A stretch of 32,518 nt of DNA, from positions 1 through 32,518 of the forward strand of contig DATEZO010000259.1 of the NCBI GenBank assembly GCA_035255485.1, given 5' to 3'. Positions 7,852 to 15,926 of the stretch are shown here, piece by piece. Both the position numbers and the translations under genes were made by a program. Origin of the DNA: DATEZO01 sp035255485. GTDB lineage: Bacteria > Pseudomonadota > Gammaproteobacteria > Burkholderiales > Burkholderiaceae_D. The notes beneath the pieces are model-generated. The model searched no databases. It was not told where the DNA came from and saw nothing but the letters and a program-made list of their open reading frames with translations. Position 1 is the stretch's first letter. Each line of letters opens with the position of its first letter.

Positions 7852-8274
7852 ATGAGCATGATGAAGGAATTCAAGGAATTTGCAGTCAGAGGCAGTGTTA
7901 TCGACTTGGCCGTGGGCGTCATTATTGGCGGAGCTTTCGGCAAGATTGTGGATTCGCTGGTGCAGGACATCATCATGCCGTTGGTAGGCAAGATTTTCGG
8001 TGGCCTTGATTTTTCAAATTATTATTTGCCATTGAACAATCAAGGCATGACATTGACTCTGATCGAGGCGAAAAAGGCCGGCGCGGTATTTGCCTATGGA
8101 AATTTCATCACGATCCTGATTAATTTCCTGATCCTTGCTTTCATTATCTTTCAGATGGTGCGACTGATTAACAAAGCAAGAAGAAGCGAACCGGCGCAAA
8201 CGCCAGCGACAGCCGTTACCCCGGAAGATACGATGTTACTGCGCGAAATCCGGGATGCACTGGGCAGGAAGTAA
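7852..8274 (+). CDS. mscL: Large-conductance mechanosensitive channel MscL
   Basis: MscL is a pentameric inner-membrane channel that opens under strong membrane tension and releases solutes during osmotic downshock. The 140-aa product has the amphipathic N-terminus MSMMKEFKEFAVRGSVIDLA, a first membrane helix with GVIIGGAFGKIVDSLV, a periplasmic loop, a second helix (FITILINFLILAFIIFQMV) and a charged C-terminal helix (LLREIRDALGRK). The start at 7852 has a strong GGAGG site at 7843-7847; an open frame 60 codons longer is not supported by family length. Stands alone, divergent from petA and convergent with the Nif3 gene. Confidence 0.97.
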   Translation: MSMMKEFKEFAVRGSVIDLAVGVIIGGAFGKIVDSLVQDIIMPLVGKIFGGLDFSNYYLPLNNQGMTLTLIEAKKAGAVFAYGNFITILINFLILAFIIFQMVRLINKARRSEPAQTPATAVTPEDTMLLREIRDALGRK

Positions 8275-8330
8275 GCTGCTGCAACGCTTAGTGACAGTGA
8301 CGACATGGCGACAAGAGACTTGCGCACGCA

Positions 8331-9098
8331 TCACACCGGATTGGGAATGTCGATGAAACGATGCCCGATGCCGAATTGTTGCGCCAGATGCTGGCCCAGC
8401 GCCTGAACTCCGTGGCGCTCGGTTGCATGATGGCCGCACGCCAGGTAGGCGACGCCAGTTTCACGCGCAAGATGCACGATGGGTTCGGAGATTTCGCCGC
8501 TTAAATACACGGTCGCGCCTGCGGCGATGGCATCGCCAAGCAGATTCTGCGCCGCACCGGTGCACCAGCCGATGCGTCCGACCGGTTGCGCCGGATCACC
8601 TATTACCAGCGGCGACCGGCCGAGCCTGCGTTCAACAACGCTTGCCAGTTGCGCGACAGTATTGACGCCGGCATCGGCCGCGCTTCCCAGCCATCCGAGA
8701 TCGTCATCGCCAAACCGTGCTTCCGGAATCAAGCCAAGCCGCTGTGCCAGTTGCGCATTGTTGCCGAATTGCGGATGCGCATCCAGCGGCAAATGATAGG
8801 CCAGCAGATTCATATCGTGTGCCAGCAGCAGTTTCAGCCGTTTGTGCCTGGGTCCGACGATTCGCGGATCTTCACCGCGCCAGAAATAGCCGTGATGGAC
8901 GAGGATGGCATCCGCCCGCGCATCGACGGCAGCTTCCAGCAATGCCAGGCTGGCGGTTACGCCCGTCACCAGCAGGCTGATCTCGCCACGCCCCTCCACC
9001 TGCAAGCCGTTTGGGCAATAATCCCGAAACCGGGTAATATCGAGCAACTGCGCTAGAAATTTGACAAGCTCGTCCCTATTTACTGTTTGCCGATTCAT
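8331..9098 (-). CDS. Nif3-like dinuclear metal-centre protein
   Basis: A 255-aa member of the Nif3/YbgI family, conserved hexameric proteins with a two-metal site and no agreed reaction (GTP cyclohydrolase I type 2-like has been proposed). Likely metal ligands: His68-His69 (ILVHHGYFW), His102 and Asp106 (AYHLPLDAH), and His223-His224 with Glu227 (CGHHATERHG). The N-terminal motif RDYCPNGLQVEG is typical. The ATG at 9098 has an AGGTAGG site just upstream. It starts 13 bp from, and diverges from, the Do-type protease gene. Family is certain; biochemical role unknown. Confidence 0.93.
   Translation of the reverse strand: MNRQTVNRDELVKFLAQLLDITRFRDYCPNGLQVEGRGEISLLVTGVTASLALLEAAVDARADAILVHHGYFWRGEDPRIVGPRHKRLKLLLAHDMNLLAYHLPLDAHPQFGNNAQLAQRLGLIPEARFGDDDLGWLGSAADAGVNTVAQLASVVERRLGRSPLVIGDPAQPVGRIGWCTGAAQNLLGDAIAAGATVYLSGEISEPIVHLARETGVAYLACGHHATERHGVQALGQHLAQQFGIGHRFIDIPNPV
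9061..9089 (+). promoter_or_regulatory. Possible promoter of the Do-type protease, inside the Nif3 gene
   Basis: A perfect TTGACA (9061-9066) stands 17 bp before TGTTTG (9084-9089), a poor -10 box. If used, transcription would start about 16 nt before the protease ATG, within the first codons of the divergent Nif3 gene. Confidence 0.35.
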
Positions 9099-9111
9099 TT
9101 CCTACCTCTTT

Positions 9112-10281
9112 ATGCGACGCCTTTGGCTTTTGTTTGCACAAACTGTCACTGTTGGTTTGGCAATCTGGTTTATTGTAGCAACCCTGAAACCCGAGTGGCT
9201 GGCCGGGCCTGACGGCATGCGCCCTGCGCGCGTCACGTCAACCACGGTTCCGATGCTGGAAGCGCCCGCCAATGCATCCGGCGCACAAGGGTCGTATCGG
9301 GACGCGGCAAAACACGCGATGCCGACCGTGGTGAATATCTTTACCACCAAGGGCGCACGGCCGTCAAAGAATCCGCTGCTGGAAGACCCGTTCTTCCGTC
9401 GATTCTTTGGCGACCAACTCAGCGATCCGGACGAGAAGCAGTTCAGCCTCGGCTCCGGCGTAATTGTCAGTTCGCAAGGGTATATCCTGACCAACAACCA
9501 CGTAATCGAGGCCGCCGATGAAATTGAAGTCGCACTGGCCGATGGCCGCAAGGCAGTAGCGAAAGTCGTCGGCGCCGATCCGGAAACCGATCTGGCTGTC
9601 ATCAAGATCAACCTGCCCAACTTGCCCTCCATCACGCTCGGGCATGCGGAACAGGCCAAGGTAGGCGACGTGGTGCTGGCAATCGGCAATCCGTTCGGCG
9701 TCGGCCAGACAGTGACCATGGGCATTGTTTCGGCCTTGGGCCGCAATCATCTCGGCATCAATATTTTCGAGAATTTCATCCAGACCGATGCCGCGATCAA
9801 TCCCGGCAATTCCGGCGGCGCCCTGGTCGATGCCAACGGCAACCTGCTTGGCATCAATACGGCGATCTATTCGCGCAGCGGCGGCTCGCTCGGCATCGGC
9901 TTCGCGATTCCAGTCACGACTGTCAAGATGGTGATGGAGTCGATTATTAGCAACGGCCAGGTGGTACGCGGCTGGATCGGCGTCGAGCCGCAGGACATCA
10001 CGCCGGAACTGGCGGAAAGTTTCGGCTTGAAGACTAAAAGCGGCGCGATTATCGCCGGCGTGCTGAAGGGTGGCCCGGCCGACAGGGCCGGCATGAAGCC
10101 TGGGGACATTCTGGTTGCGGTCGATGGCAAGCCGGTGGCCGATACCACGGACATGCTGAACCAGATTGCCCAGCTTGCGCCAGGTAAAAAGGTGCAGATG
10201 ACCGTGCTGCGCAAGGACCAGCAATCGATTCTGGGTATCACTGTCGGCAAGCGGCCGACGTTGCCACGCCAGGCGGAGTGA
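9112..10281 (+). CDS. Do-type (S1C, DegS/AlgW-like) serine protease with one PDZ domain
   Basis: A 389-aa periplasmic protease anchored by one N-terminal helix (about residues 3-24, RLWLLFAQTVTVGLAIWFIV). The trypsin-like domain has His130 (TNNHVIE), Asp160 (ETDLAVIKI) and Ser234 (NPGNSGGALVD). A single PDZ domain spans about 287-380. A membrane anchor plus one PDZ is the DegS/AlgW layout, which in other bacteria cuts anti-sigma factors in envelope stress; that role is inferred, not shown. The ATG at 9112 starts the anchor helix; no clear ribosome site precedes it, and a TTG 17 codons earlier would overlap Nif3. It ends by overlapping the DUF2461 start. Confidence 0.9.
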   Translation: MRRLWLLFAQTVTVGLAIWFIVATLKPEWLAGPDGMRPARVTSTTVPMLEAPANASGAQGSYRDAAKHAMPTVVNIFTTKGARPSKNPLLEDPFFRRFFGDQLSDPDEKQFSLGSGVIVSSQGYILTNNHVIEAADEIEVALADGRKAVAKVVGADPETDLAVIKINLPNLPSITLGHAEQAKVGDVVLAIGNPFGVGQTVTMGIVSALGRNHLGINIFENFIQTDAAINPGNSGGALVDANGNLLGINTAIYSRSGGSLGIGFAIPVTTVKMVMESIISNGQVVRGWIGVEPQDITPELAESFGLKTKSGAIIAGVLKGGPADRAGMKPGDILVAVDGKPVADTTDMLNQIAQLAPGKKVQMTVLRKDQQSILGITVGKRPTLPRQAE

Positions 10282-10964
10282 CGGCATCCGCCATGCATGT
10301 TCGCGACCTGGCCCGGTTCCTGGCGGAATTATCCGAGAACAACAATCGCGCATGGTTTGTCATGAACCAGCCCCGTTACGATATCCTGCGCGCCGAATTC
10401 CTGGAGCTGATTGCGCAATTGATTGACGCCATAGGCCGCTTCGACCCGGCGATCACCGCCTGCGATCCGAAAAAAGCCTTGTTCCGCCTGCATCGGGATT
10501 TACGTTTTTCACGTGACAAACGACCGTACAAGACCCGGTTTTCCGCTGCAATCACTGCCAGCGGCCTGAAAAAACCCAGCCAGGGCGGTGGTCCCGCTTA
10601 TTATTTTCATGTCGATGCCGATGGCACTCTGTTGGCGGCGGGCGGCGAATACCTGCCGCCGCCACAGCGCTTGCGTGTCATCCGCCAGCACATCGTCGAC
10701 AATGCGGCGGAATTCGGCAAATTGCTGAAAAACAGGAAACTGACCGCGACGTTCGGCGGCTTGCAAGAAGAAGACAAGTTGGTGCGCCCGCCCAAGGGAT
10801 TCAATGCGGATGCGCCCCATCTCGAAGCGCTCAAGTTGAAAAGCTTCATTGTCTGGAAAGAAACGGATCTCGCGCAGTGCGCGCCTGACCATCTTGCCAG
10901 GGACCTGACGGGGCAATTTAAGGATGCTTATCCGCTGGTAGCCTGGTTGCGCGAAGTCAAGTGA
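10278..10964 (+). CDS. DUF2461 (TIGR02453) family protein
   Basis: A protein of 228 aa, full length for this uncharacterised family. Typical blocks are seen: DLARFLAELSENNNRAWFVMNQPRYD near the start (quoted in overlapping parts: FLAELSENNNRAWF, NQPRYD), the FRLHRDLRFSRDKRPYKTRF core, GGPAYYFHVDADG, and PPKGFNADAPH with LKLKSFIVWKE. No catalytic role is known. The GTG start overlaps the protease stop (GTGA), with AGGCGGA just before it; an ATG at 10293 is an alternative. Probably translated together with the protease gene. Confidence 0.85.
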   Translation: MTASAMHVRDLARFLAELSENNNRAWFVMNQPRYDILRAEFLELIAQLIDAIGRFDPAITACDPKKALFRLHRDLRFSRDKRPYKTRFSAAITASGLKKPSQGGGPAYYFHVDADGTLLAAGGEYLPPPQRLRVIRQHIVDNAAEFGKLLKNRKLTATFGGLQEEDKLVRPPKGFNADAPHLEALKLKSFIVWKETDLAQCAPDHLARDLTGQFKDAYPLVAWLREVK

Positions 10965-11307
10965 TCGCCGCAGCCACGCCGCAATCCGGTATGGTCGATT
11001 CTGGGCGGTGTAATTGGCAACGGGCTGTTCGTGTATCGATAGTCAGGCATGCAGCATGCGGCGCAAAAATGCCACGGGATTCTTACCACTACTCACGCAA
11101 ATGACAGAAACATCCGGCCCAGACACAGGCAACCCGGATAAAAAACCAATTGCAAAGGGAGTATAGCTAAAAATAGCGCGAAATGCGCAATGACCTTGCA
11201 CGCTTTTAAAAATACAGGGGAGTGTATAAAACAGCGCCCATCTTGATTACCGCCCTGACTGAAATACGATAGAGGTATTCCCGCCTGGCTTTCAGGCCGG
11301 CGATCGA
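10965..11307. other. Convergent intergenic region, no gene recognised
   Basis: These 343 bp lie between the DUF2461 gene (+) and tatC (-). Only short open frames occur (for example 37 codons from 10991), none with a ribosome site or family likeness. A small hairpin GCCTG-N5-CAGGC at 11283-11297 lies just beyond the tatC stop but lacks a T-run. The middle part (about 11080-11270) is more A+T-rich than its neighbours. No convincing terminator was found for either gene. Confidence 0.6.
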
Positions 11308-12066
11308 TCAGACCGCTTCTTCGGGAGCCTGCGTCATGCGGGTGAACAATGGCGCCACCAACAGGCCGACTTCATAGAGCAGGCACAGCGGCAGCGCAAG
11401 CAACAACTGGCTCATGATGTCGGGCGGCGTCACCACGGCAGCAACCACAAACGCGCCGACAATGACATAGGGCCGGATCTGCTTCAGTTTGGCGACCGTG
11501 ACAAAGCCCATCCGCACCAGCACGATCACGATGATCGGAACCTCGAACGTGATGCCGAAAGCCACGAACATGGTCATGACGAAGCCGAAATAACTCTCGA
11601 TATCCGGCGCCACCGTGATCGATTTCGGGGCAAAGTTGTTGATGAACTTGAATATCACGCCGAATACAAAGAAATAGCAGAATGCAACACCAGTCATGAA
11701 CAGCACGGAAGACGAGACCACCAATGGCGCAATCAACCTTTTTTCATGCGCATACAGACCGGGCGCCACAAATGCCCATGCCTGATACAGCACGACCGGC
11801 AAGGCGATCATGAATCCGACCAGCAGCGTAACCTTGATCGGTATCAGGAAAGGCGTGATCACGCCGGTCGCAATCATTTTGCTGCCAGCCGGCAGCGCCG
11901 CCATCATCGGCTGCGCCAACATGTCATAAATCTGGCCGGCCCACGGCATCAGGCACAAAAATACGACAAGGATCGCCGCGGCGGCTTTCAGGAGCCGGCC
12001 CCGCAACTCCACCAGGTGCGAAATGAAACTGTCTTCCAGGCCTGGGCTTGTGTGTTCTTCAGTCAT
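11308..12066 (-). CDS. tatC: Sec-independent (Tat) translocase subunit TatC
   Basis: TatC is the multi-spanning receptor that recognises twin-arginine signal peptides. The 252-aa product begins with the cytoplasmic segment EDSFISHLVELRGRLLKAAA, whose conserved HLxELRxR element is visible, followed by six hydrophobic helices including LLVGFMIALPVVLYQAWAFV and APGLYAHEKR, another family mark. The ATG at 12066 is preferred over one 12 codons upstream because the family begins near here. Last gene of tatABC and of the long - strand gene run. Confidence 0.96.
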   Translation of the reverse strand: MTEEHTSPGLEDSFISHLVELRGRLLKAAAAILVVFLCLMPWAGQIYDMLAQPMMAALPAGSKMIATGVITPFLIPIKVTLLVGFMIALPVVLYQAWAFVAPGLYAHEKRLIAPLVVSSSVLFMTGVAFCYFFVFGVIFKFINNFAPKSITVAPDIESYFGFVMTMFVAFGITFEVPIIVIVLVRMGFVTVAKLKQIRPYVIVGAFVVAAVVTPPDIMSQLLLALPLCLLYEVGLLVAPLFTRMTQAPEEAV

Positions 12067-12144
12067 TGCGGCAGGAAAAAGTATGGTTTGAGCAGGCCGC
12101 ACCGGCAGGTGCCATCCTGCATGAACGGTAAAACAGCAAATTGT

Positions 12145-12666
12145 TCATTGGTGGAATGATACGGAAGATTTGCGCAAGGCACTGGCTGGACGAAATTTTG
12201 CCACACGCGCCGCGCCGGAGATGACGTGCATCCGGTGACCGCTCTGCTTCTTGTACCAGGTTGGCACGCCCGAGGTGCGAGTAAGTTTCTTCTTGCGAAA
12301 ATCCCTGGCCCTGACCGCCATTTGATCTGGCGTTGGCGTTGCACGCAGAGGATTGTCCAAGCCGGGATTGATACTGTGTTGCACATCGTTCCAGGCGCTG
12401 TGCATGCTGCTTTCGACTTCCGATACGCTTTCAGCGATATCCTGTTTGACGCCGCTGGCCGCTTCCTGGACCTCTTGTTGCATCTTGCGCAATTCGTCGA
12501 GTTCAATCTCGCGGCTGACTTCGGATTTCACATCGTTGATGTAGCGCTGCGCACGGCCGAACAATGAACCCGCCATGCGGGCTACCTTCGGCAGTTTTTC
12601 AGGGCCGATCACCACCAGCGCCACCACGCCAATTAACGCGATTTTAGTAAGGCCGAGATCAATCAT
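12145..12666 (-). CDS. tatB: Sec-independent (Tat) translocase subunit TatB
   Basis: TatB forms the substrate receptor with TatC. The 173-aa product has one N-terminal membrane helix (MIDLGLTKIALIGVVALVVI), the GPEKLPKVAR hinge and an amphipathic helix, then a long coiled-coil-prone acidic helix (ELDELRKMQQEVQEAASGVK). It ends in a strongly basic tail rich in Arg/Lys. The length and hinge separate it from the shorter TatA next door. Lies 68 bp after tatA and 78 bp before tatC. Confidence 0.94.
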   Translation of the reverse strand: MIDLGLTKIALIGVVALVVIGPEKLPKVARMAGSLFGRAQRYINDVKSEVSREIELDELRKMQQEVQEAASGVKQDIAESVSEVESSMHSAWNDVQHSINPGLDNPLRATPTPDQMAVRARDFRKKKLTRTSGVPTWYKKQSGHRMHVISGAARVAKFRPASALRKSSVSFHQ

Positions 12667-12734
12667 TGGATGCGCAGAAAATAATCATCGCGCGCCGGAT
12701 ATCAGTCGTCCTGCGCAGCGCCAGGTCATGATCG

Positions 12735-12962
12735 TCACGTCCGGGACTTCTCTTTAGCCTCGACATCGATCGTGGTCTTGTCGGCAACCTGCGACGGCGC
12801 GCTGCCATGCACATTCTTTTCCTCTTCGCCTTTCACGCCATCCTTGAAACCTTTAACAGCCTTGCCAAGGTCAGACCCCATATTGCCCAGCTTTTTGGTG
12901 CCGAACACCAACATTACGATCACCAGCACGATCAGCCAGTGCCAAATACTCAACGAGCCCAT
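12735..12962 (-). CDS. tatA: Sec-independent (Tat) translocase subunit TatA
   Basis: TatA multimers form the conduit of the Tat translocon. The 75-aa product starts MGSLSIWHWLIVLVIVMLVF, a membrane helix, followed by the FGTKKLGNMGSDLGKAVKGF hinge and amphipathic helix and a charged tail. The start has a good GAGGAG site. The 112-bp gap upstream, after hinT, holds a small hairpin (AGGGT-N6-ACCCT on the - strand) just before the ribosome site and no clear promoter. Members of the twin-arginine pathway serve PetA in the neighbouring operon. Confidence 0.95.
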   Translation of the reverse strand: MGSLSIWHWLIVLVIVMLVFGTKKLGNMGSDLGKAVKGFKDGVKGEEEKNVHGSAPSQVADKTTIDVEAKEKSRT

Positions 12963-13074
12963 TTAAATCTCCTCACAGGGTAACCAGACCCTACTAGTGT
13001 ATACGCGAAACAGCACAATGCAGATGAATTAATTTCCTGCATTATCAATGTGTTAGCGACGTCTCGGCAGCCAT

Positions 13075-13446
13075 TCAACGCTGCCCGCGCCAAGGTCGCG
13101 GTCCGCCAATAACATGCAGGTGCAAATGATACACTTCCTGCCCGCCGTCCGGTCCGGTATTGAACTGGGTCTTGAAGCCCCCGCTGCCGTTACCGTCGCC
13201 ATGCGCCTGGTAGCCGCAGCCCTGCTCTTGCGCCAGCCGGGGCGCCAACAACAACATTTTACTCAATAACGCCGCATGACTCTCGGTGCAATCCGACAGC
13301 GTCGGAATATGCTGTTTCGGCACGATCAGGAAATGCACGGGCGCTGCCGGATTGATGTCATGAAACGCGATGACATCCTCATCGTCATAAATGACTTTCG
13401 ATGGAATCTTTCCAGCGGAAATCTTGCAAAAAATACAGTTATCCAA
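13075..13446 (-). CDS. hinT: HIT-family purine nucleoside phosphoramidase (HinT)
   Basis: A 123-aa histidine-triad protein that hydrolyses AMP-linked phosphoramidates. The N-terminal CIFCKISAGKIPSKVIYDDE block is typical, and the catalytic triad motif HLHLHVIGG is near the C-terminus, followed by RPWRGQR. The start codon is TTG, chosen because an AGGAG site lies 6 bases upstream and MDNCIFCKI matches the family start. Between hisE and tatA in the gene run. Confidence 0.94.
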   Translation of the reverse strand: MDNCIFCKISAGKIPSKVIYDDEDVIAFHDINPAAPVHFLIVPKQHIPTLSDCTESHAALLSKMLLLAPRLAQEQGCGYQAHGDGNGSGGFKTQFNTGPDGGQEVYHLHLHVIGGPRPWRGQR

Positions 13447-13478
13447 TTTTTTCTCCTGTCCGGTTCGCCTGTGTGGCG

Positions 13479-13850
13479 TTATTTTTTCTCGGCTTCCGCA
13501 TTTTCGCGTTCGGTCAGTTTGCGGTTTGCTTTTTCTTCGATACCGGAAATCCCTTCGCGCCGCGCCAGTTCATCCAGCACATCCTGCGGAGTCAATTCAA
13601 ATTGCGCCAGCATGACCAGCGAATGGAACCACAAATCCGCACATTCATAGAGCACCTTCGATGTATCCCCGGTGGCGCGCGCATCTTTCGCCGCCATCAC
13701 GGTTTCGGTCGCTTCCTCGCCGATTTTCTTGAGAATGGCATCATCACCCTTGGTGAACAGGCGCGCGACATACGATTTACCGGGATCGCCGCCATTCAAG
13801 GGCTTGCGCGATTCAATGATCTTGGCCAAACGGTTTAAGGTATCACTCAT
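13479..13850 (-). CDS. hisE: Phosphoribosyl-ATP pyrophosphatase HisE
   Basis: Catalyses the second step of histidine synthesis, removing pyrophosphate from PR-ATP. The 123-aa protein shows the MazG-like fold elements: LAKIIESRKP near the start, SYVARLFTKGDDAILKKIGE, then EATETVMAAKD and YECADLWFHSLVML, which carry the acidic metal ligands. The C-terminus has a charged extension (EEKANRKLTERENAEAEKK). Separate from HisI here rather than fused as in enterics. No clear ribosome site precedes its ATG; a 29-codon open frame from the hisI stop overlaps this start by 8 bases. Confidence 0.96.
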   Translation of the reverse strand: MSDTLNRLAKIIESRKPLNGGDPGKSYVARLFTKGDDAILKKIGEEATETVMAAKDARATGDTSKVLYECADLWFHSLVMLAQFELTPQDVLDELARREGISGIEEKANRKLTERENAEAEKK

Positions 13851-13932
13851 TTTTCGGTAGACGGCGGTAAAAGGGATCGTCCGGCGTGCGGAACGGGATA
13901 CTGGCAGCGCGCTTATCGGCGCGCCCGGACAT
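13843..13932 (-). CDS. Candidate 29-aa small protein between hisI and hisE
   Basis: This frame fills the whole 81-bp gap between hisI and hisE. Its ATG shares one base with the hisI stop (TAATG) and its TGA lies inside hisE, an 8-base overlap. The predicted peptide starts MSGRADKRAASIPF and ends DPFYRRLPKNE; it is basic, has no membrane helix and matches no family I know. No Shine-Dalgarno site is seen, so translation would rely on coupling to hisI. It could be a real small protein, a coupling device that brings ribosomes to hisE, or chance. Confidence 0.35.
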   Translation of the reverse strand: MSGRADKRAASIPFRTPDDPFYRRLPKNE

Positions 13933-14336
13933 TATTTGTAAATGCTTTCAGGGTTCTTGATAACCGGGTCCGCCGTTACCCATTTGCCCGCTTTTGCGCT
14001 GCCTTCAAACTTCTGGAAAAAGCAGGAATGCCTTCCGGTATGGCAAGCGATGCAACCGGCTTGCTCGACTTTCAGCAGCAGGACATCTTCATCGCAATCG
14101 AGGCGGATATCATGCACTTTCTGGATATGGCCGGATTCTTCCCCTTTGTGCCATAGCTTCTTGCGCGAGCGACTCCAGTATACCGCCTCACCAGTCTCAA
14201 CTGTCCTGGTCAGCGCTTCGCGATTCATCCATGCGAACATCAATACGTCATTCGAACCGACTTCCTGCGCGATCACCGGCACCAGGCCGTGCTCATCCCA
14301 TTTCACCGTATTCAGCCATTTGGAAGCGATGCTCAT
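13932..14336 (-). CDS. hisI: Phosphoribosyl-AMP cyclohydrolase HisI
   Basis: Third step of histidine synthesis: opens the purine ring of PR-AMP. The 134-aa protein has WDEHGLVPVIAQEVGSNDVL, MFAWMNREAL and GEAVYWSRSRKKLWHKGEES, then the metal-binding part LDCDEDVLLLKVEQ with CIACHTGRHSCFF, whose cysteines bind zinc. Its ATG overlaps the hisF stop by 4 bases (ATGA), indicating coupled translation. Confidence 0.96.
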   Translation of the reverse strand: MSIASKWLNTVKWDEHGLVPVIAQEVGSNDVLMFAWMNREALTRTVETGEAVYWSRSRKKLWHKGEESGHIQKVHDIRLDCDEDVLLLKVEQAGCIACHTGRHSCFFQKFEGSAKAGKWVTADPVIKNPESIYK

Positions 14337-15097
14337 GCCAGCCTCATTGGTATGCCTTGTTCCTGCATGAAACGCTTGGCTTCCTGCACGGTATGCTGGC
14401 CATAATGGAAAATGCTGGCGGCCAGCACCGCATCGGCGCGACCGGCCTTGATGCCATCTGCCAAATCCTGCAGTCCGCCGACGCCGCCGGACGCAACCAC
14501 CGGAATCCCGATGGCGTCGGATACCGCGCGGGTCAGCGCCAGATCGAAGCCGGCCTTAGTGCCATCGCGATCCATGCTGGTCAGCAGGATCTCACCCACG
14601 CCCAGATGCTCCATTTGCTTTGCCCATGCGATCACATCCAGGCCGGTCGGCTTGCGCCCGCCATGCGTGAACACTTGCCATTGATCATCACCGGTTCTCT
14701 TGGCATCGATAGCAACCACGATGCACTGCGAGCCGTATTTATGCGCAGCCTCCGCGACAAACTGCGGATTGGCTACTGCCGCACTGTTGATGCTGACCTT
14801 GTCAGCGCCGGCATTGAGCAGGCGACGCACGTCATTGACCGAGCGCACGCCGCCGCCGACTGTCAACGGAATGAAAACCTGCGAGGCGACCGCCTCGATG
14901 ATATGGAGCATCAGGTCGCGTTCATCGGAAGTCGCGGTGATATCCAGAAAAGTGATTTCATCTGCTCCCTGCTCATCATAGCGGCGCGCGATTTCGACCG
15001 GATCCCCGGCATCGCGCAGCTCGACGAAATTGACGCCCTTGACCACGCGACCGGCGGTCACGTCAAGGCAGGGAATGATACGTTTTGCAAGTGTCAT
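14333..15097 (-). CDS. hisF: Imidazole glycerol phosphate synthase, cyclase subunit HisF
   Basis: A (beta/alpha)8 barrel that uses ammonia from HisH to make IGP and AICAR. The 254-aa protein starts MTLAKRIIPCLDVTAGRVVKG, with the first catalytic Asp at position 12. It also shows PLTVGGGVRSVNDV, the second catalytic Asp region SMDRDGTKAGFD, and the phosphate-binding VVASGGVGGLQDL. It follows hisA by 2 bp and overlaps hisI. Confidence 0.97.
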   Translation of the reverse strand: MTLAKRIIPCLDVTAGRVVKGVNFVELRDAGDPVEIARRYDEQGADEITFLDITATSDERDLMLHIIEAVASQVFIPLTVGGGVRSVNDVRRLLNAGADKVSINSAAVANPQFVAEAAHKYGSQCIVVAIDAKRTGDDQWQVFTHGGRKPTGLDVIAWAKQMEHLGVGEILLTSMDRDGTKAGFDLALTRAVSDAIGIPVVASGGVGGLQDLADGIKAGRADAVLAASIFHYGQHTVQEAKRFMQEQGIPMRLA

Positions 15098-15099
15098 GC

Positions 15100-15885
15100 T
15101 TATTCTTCTTCCGCCTCTTCGAGGCCGGAGAGCACATCGGCGCGCTGCTGCGCCAGGCGCAAATCCAGCGTGCCCTCATAAATGGAGCGGCCGCAAATCA
15201 CGCCTTCGATGCCTTCATCCTGCACTGCACACAACGCTTCGACATCCTTGAGGTTGTGCACGCCACCGGATGCGATGACCGGGATCGATACGCTTTGCGC
15301 CAGCTTGACGGTTGCGTCGATATTGACGCCGGCCATCATGCCGTCGCGACCGATATCGGTATATACAATTGCCTCGCAGCCGTAGCCTTCGAATTTTTTG
15401 GCAAGATCGATCACTTCATGGCCGGACAGCTTGCTCCAGCCATCGGTTGCCACCTTGCCATCTTTCGCATCGAGGCCGACGATGATCTGCCCGGGGAACG
15501 CACTGCAGGCGTCATGCAGGAATCCCGGATTCTTGACCGCGGCGGTGCCGATGATGATGAAGCTCAGGCCGCCATCCAGATAGCGTTCAATCGTGTCCAG
15601 ATCGCGGATGCCGCCGCCCAGTTGCACCGGAATTTCATCAACGTCGTTGGCAAGCGCAAAATCCCGCACGGCCCGGATGATCGATTTGACCGCCACCTCG
15701 TTCTTCGGCTTGCCGGCAAACGCCCCGTTCAGATCGACCAGGTGCAATCGGCGCGCCCCTTGCGTCAGCCAATGTCGCGCCATCTCGGCGGGGTCTTCGG
15801 AAAACACGGTGGCTTGTTCCATGTCGCCTTGTTTCAGGCGCACGCAATGACCGTCCTTGAGGTCGATGGCAGGTATGAGCAGCAT
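15100..15885 (-). CDS. hisA: ProFAR isomerase HisA
   Basis: Catalyses the Amadori rearrangement of ProFAR to PRFAR, the fourth step of histidine synthesis. The (beta/alpha)8 barrel protein of 261 aa starts MLLIPAIDLKDGHCVRL with catalytic Asp8. It shows IPVQLGGGIRDLDTIERYLD, the second catalytic Asp in YTDIGRDGMMAGVN, and IPVIASGGVHNLKD. The C-terminus adds an acidic tail (LSGLEEAEEE). Between hisH (41 bp away) and hisF (2 bp away). Confidence 0.97.
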   Translation of the reverse strand: MLLIPAIDLKDGHCVRLKQGDMEQATVFSEDPAEMARHWLTQGARRLHLVDLNGAFAGKPKNEVAVKSIIRAVRDFALANDVDEIPVQLGGGIRDLDTIERYLDGGLSFIIIGTAAVKNPGFLHDACSAFPGQIIVGLDAKDGKVATDGWSKLSGHEVIDLAKKFEGYGCEAIVYTDIGRDGMMAGVNIDATVKLAQSVSIPVIASGGVHNLKDVEALCAVQDEGIEGVICGRSIYEGTLDLRLAQQRADVLSGLEEAEEE

Positions 15886-15926
15886 GGCTACGATATCAGT
15901 GTGTGAGTTGGTCGATGAAAAGGGTT

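Noticed and set aside
13994..15181. Open frame of about 395 codons on the + strand opposite hisI and hisF
   Set aside because: Crosses two certain genes on the other strand and has no recognisable domain.
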